From JBBQSN01 sp963825505 (GTDB taxonomy: Bacteria > Actinomycetota > Actinomycetes > Actinomycetales > CAWJMD01), in NCBI GenBank assembly GCA_963825505.1, contig CAWGTL010000014.1, positions 62,001 through 126,000 on the forward strand: DNA of 64,000 nucleotides. The letters run 5' to 3'. The notes below the pieces were generated by a model. The model did not search any database and was not told the DNA's origin. It was given only the letters and a program-made list of their open reading frames with translations. Shown here one piece after another: positions 58,464 through 64,000 of this stretch (position 1 is the first letter of the stretch; every line of letters begins with the position of its first letter). Position numbers and translations under genes: made by a program.

Positions 58464-59387
58464 TCAGGGCTTGCGGCGGTCCAGGCCGAGCAGCCCCGCG
58501 CCGGACCACGGGCCCTGCGTCGCCTCGCCGTCGGCGACCGGTGCGAGCACGTTGCCCGGGTGCGGCGCCATCGGCTCGCGGGTGAGCGCGAGCAGACTCA
58601 TCAACGGGCCGACGAGCAGGTCGAACACGGCCGGCAGCAGCTCGTGACCCAGCACCATCACCGGGTTGGCCAGGCCGACGGAGGCCTCACCGCGGCGCCG
58701 CCCGTCCGCGGCCCGCAGGACGGCTCGAGCCACCTTCTCCGGCGGGTCGACGGGCAGCGGCGGCCGGGCGGCGCGGCCGGTGACGTTGGCCGCCTGGGCG
58801 TAGACCGGGGTGTTGGTGGCACCGGGCGAGACGCCGACGACGCGGACACCTCGGCGGTCGCGCACCGATTGCGACAGCATCCGGGTCAGACCGCGCACCG
58901 CCCACTTGCCGGTGCAGTACGTGATCAGCTGCGGCACCGAGATCCGACCGAGCACCGACCCGACCACCACGAGCACACCCGCGTCGCGCTCGCGCATCCC
59001 GGGAAGGACCGCTCGTGCCACGTTGGCCGTGCCCAGGACGTTGGTGGTGACCACGCGGTCGAAGACCTCGGGCGGCACGTCGAGGAACTCGCCGAAGGCG
59101 ATGAGCGCCGCGGAGTGCACGCAGACGTCGACCCGCCCGTGCTCGGCGAGCACGCGGTCCACCGCGGCCGCCACCGCGGGGCCGTCGGCCACGTCGACCA
59201 CCTCGACGGTGGCCGACGCCGCGCCGCGGTCCAGGCACTCCTGCGCGGCGTCCTCGAGCGCGTCGCGGCTGCGCGCGGCCAGGACGAGGTGCGCGCCGCG
59301 GGCGGCGTACTCGTGGGCGGTGGCCCGCCCGATCCCGCTGGAGGCGCCGACGACCAGCACGACCTCGCCACCGGCTGCGGGCGACAT
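58464..59387 (-). CDS. Short-chain dehydrogenase/reductase with C-terminal membrane-like segment
   Basis: A 307-residue classical SDR from ATG 59387 (GTG 59390 is equally possible). Cofactor motif VVLVVGASSGIGRATAHEYAARG, NNAG-equivalent CVHSAALIAF, catalytic serine in VVVGSVLGRI and YxxxK in ITYCTGKWAV. The R after the glycine motif and LAARSRDALED suggest NADP. A hydrophobic C-terminal stretch (HELLPAVFDLLVGPLMSLLAL) may associate with the membrane. Translationally coupled (TGATG) to the zinc alcohol dehydrogenase upstream. Substrate not known. Confidence 0.85.
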   Translation of the reverse strand: MSPAAGGEVVLVVGASSGIGRATAHEYAARGAHLVLAARSRDALEDAAQECLDRGAASATVEVVDVADGPAVAAAVDRVLAEHGRVDVCVHSAALIAFGEFLDVPPEVFDRVVTTNVLGTANVARAVLPGMRERDAGVLVVVGSVLGRISVPQLITYCTGKWAVRGLTRMLSQSVRDRRGVRVVGVSPGATNTPVYAQAANVTGRAARPPLPVDPPEKVARAVLRAADGRRRGEASVGLANPVMVLGHELLPAVFDLLVGPLMSLLALTREPMAPHPGNVLAPVADGEATQGPWSGAGLLGLDRRKP

Positions 59388-60571
59388 CACGGCTTGAGGA
59401 CGACCTTGATGCAGCCGTCCTGCTTCTTCTGGAAGGTCTCGTACGCCTCGGCGGCGTCCTCGAGCGGCACCTGGTGGGTCGTGAGGTCCAGCGTGCCGAG
59501 CGGGTCGGCGTCGTCGAGCACCAGCGGCATGATGTCGTCGATCCAGCGCTTGACGTGGGCCTGCCCCATCCGCAGCTGCACACCGCGGTCGAACATCTCC
59601 ATCATCGGCATCGGGTCCATCTCGCCGCCGTAGACGCCGCTGACGGAGACCGTCCCGCCGCGCCGGACGGCCTTGAGCGCGGTGTGCAGCGCCGCCAGCC
59701 GGTCGATCGCCATCGTGTCCGTCAGCGGCCGGGCGATCGCGTCGGGCAGCATGCCGACGAGCGCGTGCGCGGCCTTGCCGAAGGGCGAGCCGCCGGCCTC
59801 CATGCCCACGGCGTCGATGACCGCGTCGGGTCCGCGCCCGCCGGTCGCCTCGATCAGGTCGGCGGCGACGTCGTCGTGCTCGCCGAGGTCGAACGCCTCG
59901 ATGCCGTGCTTGGCGGCGAGCGCCAGGCGCTCGGGGACGTCGTCCACCCCGATGACGCGGGAAGCCCCGAGGTGCAGACCGATCCGTGCGCACATCTGGC
60001 CGATCGGGCCGAGCCCGAGCACGGCGAGGGTCCCGCCGGCCGGGACGTCGGCGTACTGCACCGCCTGCCACGCGGTGGGCAGCACGTCGGACAGGAACAG
60101 GAACCGCTCGTCCGGGTGGTCCGACGGCACCGGGATCGGTCCGAAGTGCGCCTGGGGGACGCGCAGGTACTCGGCCTGGCCGCCCGGCACCTGGCCGTAG
60201 AGCTTGGTGTAGCCGAGGAGCGAGGCGCCCTTGCCCTGCTCGCGCACCTGCGTCGTCTCGCACTGCGCGAACAGCTTCCGCTCGCACATCCAGCACCGGC
60301 CGCACGAGATGTTGAACGGGACGACCACGCGGTCACCCGCCTTGATGTGGGTGACCTCGGCGCCCACCTCCTCGACGATCCCCATCGGCTCGTGGCCGAG
60401 GACGTCACCGGGGTCGAGGAAGGGGCCGAGCACCTCGTACAGGTGCAGGTCCGATCCGCAGATCGCGGTCGAGGTGATCCGCACGATCGCGTCGGTCGGC
60501 TCCTGCAGCACCGGATCGGGCACGTCCTCCACCCGGACGTCCCGCTTGCCCTGCCAGGTCAGTGCTCGCAC
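59387..60571 (-). CDS. Zinc-dependent alcohol dehydrogenase (glutathione-independent formaldehyde dehydrogenase-like)
   Basis: A 394-residue medium-chain dehydrogenase from GTG 60571 (GGGAG 8 nt upstream). Catalytic zinc region ICGSDLHLYEVLGPFLDPGDVLGHEPMG, structural zinc cysteines CGRCWMCERKLFAQC, coenzyme motif VLGLGPIGQMCARIG and C-terminal VSVSGVYGGEMDPMPMMEMFDRGVQLRMGQAHVKRWID as in the Fdh/YjgB-like subgroup that often sits beside an SDR. It is the first gene of a two-gene operon with the SDR. The 327 bp upstream to the E1 gene contain only a tandem repeat. Confidence 0.85.
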   Translation of the reverse strand: MRALTWQGKRDVRVEDVPDPVLQEPTDAIVRITSTAICGSDLHLYEVLGPFLDPGDVLGHEPMGIVEEVGAEVTHIKAGDRVVVPFNISCGRCWMCERKLFAQCETTQVREQGKGASLLGYTKLYGQVPGGQAEYLRVPQAHFGPIPVPSDHPDERFLFLSDVLPTAWQAVQYADVPAGGTLAVLGLGPIGQMCARIGLHLGASRVIGVDDVPERLALAAKHGIEAFDLGEHDDVAADLIEATGGRGPDAVIDAVGMEAGGSPFGKAAHALVGMLPDAIARPLTDTMAIDRLAALHTALKAVRRGGTVSVSGVYGGEMDPMPMMEMFDRGVQLRMGQAHVKRWIDDIMPLVLDDADPLGTLDLTTHQVPLEDAAEAYETFQKKQDGCIKVVLKP

Positions 60572-60694
60572 GTGGTTCGCTCCCGTTCGTCGCGGTGTGG
60601 GTTCCCTCCCCACCGTGCAACGGCGCGGCCCACTTCGCGCGTCGAGATCCCCGTCGGCCGATCAGGAGCCGGCCCACGTGCTCAGAGCCGGCGC

Positions 60695-60742
60695 GCTCAG
60701 TCCGGCGCTCGGTCCGGCGCTCGGTCCGGCGCCCGGTCCGGC
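60695..60742. repeat. 12-bp tandem repeat in an intergenic region
   Basis: Four units of GCTCGGTCCGGC with one or no change (60695, 60707, 60719, 60731), flanked by GCGCGCTCAG copies, in the 327-bp gap 60572-60898. There is no coding evidence; it may form a leader hairpin or be a slippage array. Confidence 0.7.
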
Positions 60743-60898
60743 GCGCTCAGACCGGCGCGTCGACGACCCGACCGCCGTCGAGGTGCCGCCTCCGCCCACA
60801 GCGGGCTCATGCTGCGGATCCTGCCCGGCGTCCGCGCCGTGGTCGAGCGTCATCACCCGCGGGCGTCGTCGATGCCGAGGTCGTGGAGACTGGCTGCC

Positions 60899-63130
60899 GT
60901 GCAGGGTGAACCGCCGACCGAGCAGGTCGACGCCGCGTTCGTCGACGCCGTGCGCGCCATGGCCGAGGCCCGGCCGTCCGTCGCCGGGCTCGGACCGCTG
61001 CTCTCGTCGACGCAGGCCGTCGACCTGTTCACGGCGCAGGTGGCGAGCCGCCACCTCGACCTCGCTGCTCGGTGGCTGCGCCTGCAGGGCAAGGGCTTCT
61101 ACACGATCGGCTCGTCCGGGCACGAGGGGAACGCGGCGGTGGCCGCGGCGCTGCGGCCCACCGACCCGGCGATGCTCCACTACCGCTCGGGTGCCTTCTA
61201 CGTGGCGCGCGCGCAGCAGGTGCCGGGCACCGACGCCGTCCGCGACGTCCTCCTCGGGCTCGTCGCCGCGGCCGACGACCCCATCTCGGGCGGGCGGCAC
61301 AAGGTGCTCGGCCGGCACGAGCTCGCCGTGGTGCCGCAGACCTCGACCATCGCCTCGCACCTGCCCCGCGCGCTCGGCACCGCGTTCTCGATCGACCGCG
61401 CCGCCAAGCTCGGGGTGCCGAGCGGCTGGCCCCGCGACGCCGTGGTCGTGGCCTCGTTCGGTGACGCCTCGGCCAACCACTCGACCGCGACGGGCGCGAT
61501 CAACGCCGCCGTGCAGGTCGCGAGCCGGGGCATCCCGGTGCCGCTGCTGCTGGTCTGCGAGGACAACGGGCTGGGCATCAGCGTCCCCACGCCCCCGGCG
61601 TGGGTCGAGCAGGCGTACGGCCACCGGCCCGGGCTCCGCTACCGCTGCGTCGACGGCGACGACCTGCCCGCGTGCCTGGAGGCCGCCACGGAGCTGGTGA
61701 GGTGGGTGCGTGGTCGTCGCCGGCCGGCGTTCCTGCACCTGCGGACGGTGCGGCTGATGGGGCACGCCGGGAGCGACCTGGAGAGCGCGTACCGGTCACC
61801 GGCCGAGATCGCGACGGACCTCGCTCGCGACCCGGTGCTGGCCACGGCCCGGCTGCTGGTCGCCAGCGGCACCCTGGGCCCGGACGAGGTCCTCGCGCTC
61901 TACGAGCAGGTCCGCGCGCAGGTGGCGGCGGTGGCGCGCGAGGTGGCCGACGTGCCGCGGCTGTCCTGCGCCGAGGCGGTCATGGCGCCGATCGCCCCGC
62001 GCCGGCCCGACCGGGTGGCTGCGGCCGCGTCGGTCGCCGCCCCGGAGGCGCGACGGCTGGAGGTCTTCCACGGCGTGCTGCCCGAGCACGGCGGTCCGCT
62101 CACGCTGGCCCAGCAGGTCAACCGCACCCTGCTCGACCTGCTCGCCGCCGACCCCGGGGTGCTGGTCTTCGGCGAGGACGTCGCCCGCAAGGGCGGGGTG
62201 TACGGCGTCACCCGGGGGCTGCAGCGGCGGATCGGGCCCGCACGGGTCTTCGACACCCTCCTGGACGAGCAGACCGTCCTGGGACTGGGTCTGGGGGCCG
62301 GCCTGAGCGGGCTGCTGCCCGTGCCGGAGATCCAGTACCTCGCGTACCTGCACAACGCCGAGGACCAGCTGCGTGGCGAGGGCGCGACGCTGCCGTTCTT
62401 CTCGGCGGGCCGGTACCGCAACCCGATGGTCGTGCGGGTGGCCGCCTACGGGTACCAGAAGGGGTTCGGCGGGCACTTCCACAACGACAACGCCGTCGGG
62501 GTCCTGCGCGACGTGCCGGGCCTCGTCATCGCCTCGCCGTCGCGGCCCGACGACGCCGCGGCGATGCTGCGCACCTGCGTGGCCGCCGGACGGGTCGACG
62601 GCACGCTGTCGGTGTTCCTCGAGCCCATCGCGCTGTACCACTCCGGCGACCTGCACGAGGCCGGCGACGGCCTCTGGTCCGCGCCCTACGCCGGCCCGGA
62701 CGCGTGGGCCGCGACGCACGTGCCGATCGGCTCGGCGCGCACCCACGGGGGCGGCGCCGACGTCACCGTCGTCACGTTCGGCAACGGTGTCCCGATGAGC
62801 CTGCGGGTGGCAGAGCGGTTGCGGCAGAGCGGCATCGGCGTGCGGGTCGTCGACCTGCGTTGGCTCGCTCCCCTCCCGGTCGACGACGTCCTCCGCGAGG
62901 CGGAGGCGACCGGTGCCGTCCTCGTGGTGGACGAGACGCGGCGCAGCGGCGGGGTGTCGGAGGGCGTCGTCACCGCGCTGGTCGACGCGGGTTTCGGTGG
63001 CACGATCGCGCGGGTGACCAGCCGGGACAGCTTCGTGCCGCTCGGTGCCGCCGCCCTCACGGTCTTGCTGTCGGAGGACGACATCGAGCGGGCGGTGATC
63101 TCGCTGGTCGGGGGATCGCGGCCGACGTAG
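60899..63130 (+). CDS. Branched-chain 2-oxoacid dehydrogenase E1, alpha and beta fused (transketolase-like)
   Basis: About 743 residues from GTG 60899 (ATG 60872 adds 9). The alpha half has GKGFYTIGSSGHEGNAAVAAALRPTDPAMLHYRSGAFY, the thiamine-pyrophosphate site FGDASANHSTATGAINAAVQVASRG with CEDNGLGIS, and LMGHAGSDLESAYRSP. The beta half has LVFGEDVARKGGVYGVTRGLQ, FDTLLDEQTVLGLGLGAGLSG, PEIQYLAYLHNAEDQLRGEGATLPFFS and DLRWLAPLPVDDVL. It decarboxylates 2-oxoacids with TPP and transfers the acyl group to a lipoyl E2, not present in the window. GAGACT 7 nt before the GTG resembles a leaderless promoter. Confidence 0.87.
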   Translation: MQGEPPTEQVDAAFVDAVRAMAEARPSVAGLGPLLSSTQAVDLFTAQVASRHLDLAARWLRLQGKGFYTIGSSGHEGNAAVAAALRPTDPAMLHYRSGAFYVARAQQVPGTDAVRDVLLGLVAAADDPISGGRHKVLGRHELAVVPQTSTIASHLPRALGTAFSIDRAAKLGVPSGWPRDAVVVASFGDASANHSTATGAINAAVQVASRGIPVPLLLVCEDNGLGISVPTPPAWVEQAYGHRPGLRYRCVDGDDLPACLEAATELVRWVRGRRRPAFLHLRTVRLMGHAGSDLESAYRSPAEIATDLARDPVLATARLLVASGTLGPDEVLALYEQVRAQVAAVAREVADVPRLSCAEAVMAPIAPRRPDRVAAAASVAAPEARRLEVFHGVLPEHGGPLTLAQQVNRTLLDLLAADPGVLVFGEDVARKGGVYGVTRGLQRRIGPARVFDTLLDEQTVLGLGLGAGLSGLLPVPEIQYLAYLHNAEDQLRGEGATLPFFSAGRYRNPMVVRVAAYGYQKGFGGHFHNDNAVGVLRDVPGLVIASPSRPDDAAAMLRTCVAAGRVDGTLSVFLEPIALYHSGDLHEAGDGLWSAPYAGPDAWAATHVPIGSARTHGGGADVTVVTFGNGVPMSLRVAERLRQSGIGVRVVDLRWLAPLPVDDVLREAEATGAVLVVDETRRSGGVSEGVVTALVDAGFGGTIARVTSRDSFVPLGAAALTVLLSEDDIERAVISLVGGSRPT

Positions 63131-63139
63131 GGTCCGGAC

Positions 63140-63331
63140 GTGGTCCTGACTCCGCGCGCTACGGCTCTTCCACGGTCCCGCCTCGGTGCCGGCGGACGAG
63201 GTCGACCAGCTCGCGGGTCTGTCGCCCGCGGACCTGCTGGGCCGGCTGCACGCCGTCCTCGCGGCGCAACACGACGACGCCCGACGAGTGCTTCTTCGGG
63301 CTCTGGGACGGTCAGGGGACCTCGGCGCTCG
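63140..63331 (+). pseudogene. Remnant of an unrecognised actinobacterial gene
   Basis: TAGGGT (63128-63133) lies 6 nt before GTG 63140, but translation soon becomes non-coding. In another frame 63168-63282 encodes LFHGPASVPADEVDQLAGLSPADLLGRLHAVLAA, and in the third frame 63284-63331 encodes TTTPDECFFGLWDGQG, a typical end of actinobacterial hypothetical proteins with a TPDxCFF-LWDG motif. The order fits one gene broken by at least one frameshift and truncated at the convergent DUF305 gene. Confidence 0.5.
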
Positions 63332-64000
63332 CGCCGCGCTCCTCCAGCAGGTTGGCCATGATGCCGAGCTCGCGGTTCTGGCCCGAGATGACGGCGTCGG
63401 CGATCGCCCGCAGCTCCTGGTCGTCGCTGCGGCGCACGAACTCCTCGGCCATCACCACGCCACCCTGGTGGTGACGGATCATCAGCTGCAGGAACAGCAC
63501 CTCGGCGTCTTCGGCGTCGAGCGTGGTGAGCCGGGCCAGCTCGTCGTCGGTGGCCATGCCCATCGCCTGCTGCAGGGCGGCGCGCTGCTCCGCCGGCGTG
63601 CCGGCGTCCTGCCCGGCGTCCGGGTCGACCGAGTGGCCCGCTCCCGCGTGCTGACCGCCCTGCTCCATCCAGGCCATGAGCGGGACGTCGGTGGTGCTCG
63701 GGACGTCGTGCGTGCGCAGCCAGGCCAGGAACATGCCCTGCTGCTCGGCCTGGCCCTTGATCATGTCGAGCGCGAGGGTGTCGACGTCCGGGTCGTCGGA
63801 GGCGTCGCGCACCAGGAACGACATCGTCACGGCCTGCTCGTGGTGCACCAGCATGTCGCGGGAGAAGCCGACCTCGGGCGAGGTGTCGGCCGGACGGGCG
63901 CCGGGCCACGGCACCCGCACCAGCAGGAGCACGAGGGTGACCGCCAGCGCGAGGGTCAGCACCGTCACGAGCACCTTCCAGCGGCGCGCGGGGTCCGCCT
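63312..64000 (-). CDS. DUF305 domain lipoprotein-like membrane protein (5' partial)
   Basis: The frame stays open to the right edge (ADPARRWKVLVTVLTLALAVTLVLLLVRV precedes), so the start probably lies outside; GTG 63974 is the first visible candidate. One N-terminal membrane helix is followed by an extracytoplasmic DUF305 four-helix bundle in two halves: DMLVHHEQAVTMSFLVRD with DMIKGQAEQQGMFLAWL, and LMIRHHQGGVVMAEEFVRRS with ISGQNRELGIMANLLEERG. The paired HH motifs are the presumed metal-binding (often copper-associated) histidines, and a His/Asp-rich linker (HAGAGHSVDPDAGQDAG) joins the halves. Confidence 0.87.
   Translation of the reverse strand, partial: ADPARRWKVLVTVLTLALAVTLVLLLVRVPWPGARPADTSPEVGFSRDMLVHHEQAVTMSFLVRDASDDPDVDTLALDMIKGQAEQQGMFLAWLRTHDVPSTTDVPLMAWMEQGGQHAGAGHSVDPDAGQDAGTPAEQRAALQQAMGMATDDELARLTTLDAEDAEVLFLQLMIRHHQGGVVMAEEFVRRSDDQELRAIADAVISGQNRELGIMANLLEERGASAEVP

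Noticed and set aside
59474..60871. A long 5' extension of the E1 gene frame across the alcohol dehydrogenase
   Set aside because: It is antisense to a well-defined zinc dehydrogenase and has shadow-like composition; the E1 family N terminus appears only after 60872-60899.

Overview
This window is a very high G+C chromosomal segment (third codon positions almost always G or C, many GTG starts, many 4-bp stop/start overlaps) of an actinomycete (Actinomycetota). The core block reads mshA - ybjN - gpmA - phoU / senX3-regX3 - carD - ispD - ispF - cysS - rlmB, an order typical of that phylum. Mycothiol metabolism (mshA and a mycothiol-dependent formaldehyde dehydrogenase with its MBL-fold partner), otsAB, CarD and an actinobacterial-type ATP-dependent ligase agree. 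I cannot place it to genus. No complete insertion sequence, prophage, CRISPR array or rRNA is visible.

Layout. 1-9200: mycothiol synthesis, glycolysis, phosphate two-component signalling with an 11-bp-periodic PHO-type box between the divergent phoU and senX3-regX3, CarD and the MEP isoprenoid genes ispD/ispF. 9224-12875: an endonuclease-like gene flanked by two copies of a palindromic repeat, then a coupled AAA+ ATPase / TPR-membrane protein pair and a decayed NadR-like remnant. 12869-26029: formaldehyde detoxification, an FtsX-type ABC exporter, cysS-rlmB-DUF402, an ATP-dependent DNA ligase, a DUF480-methyltransferase fusion and a DUF4032 kinase-like protein. 26326-37785: an orphan LuxR-type regulator, then a maltose/maltodextrin regulon (ABC ATPase, GH13 glycosidase, malG, malF, malE, divergent LacI-type repressor with inverted-repeat operators) and trehalose synthesis (otsB, otsA). 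37952-42475: a CBS protein, a membrane Ser/Thr kinase and a CopC / MauE-DoxX / DsbA-like redox operon. 42459-48376: a DinB-like protein, tRNA-Thr(TGT) with a partial second tRNA, an AHSA1-ArsR-DUF899 operon under twin identical-arm operators, a sulfite-oxidase-type Mo enzyme with a flavin reductase, a pyridine nucleotide-disulfide oxidoreductase and a decayed PIN-like gene. 48487-51947: an ECF sigma / anti-sigma / ABC transporter operon. 52346-57893: a MEDS-HATPase sensor and a c-di-GMP pair (membrane GGDEF cyclase overlapping an HD-GYP phosphodiesterase fused to extracellular cadherin-like repeats). 57987-64000: a SRPBCC protein, an SDR and a zinc alcohol dehydrogenase, a fused alpha-beta 2-oxoacid dehydrogenase E1, another gene remnant and a DUF305 protein cut by the window edge.

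Two things recur across the window. First, many genes start directly at a GTG/ATG lying 6-7 nt after a TANNNT -10 hexamer, the signature of leaderless transcription. Second, several small relics and frameshifts occur (NadR-like, PIN-like, a C-terminal 'PDECFF' remnant, half a tRNA, malG 5' end, HD-GYP 3' end), so either small-scale decay is active here or the assembly has indels in homopolymers. The most unusual locus is the GGDEF / HD-GYP-cadherin pair at 53307-57893.
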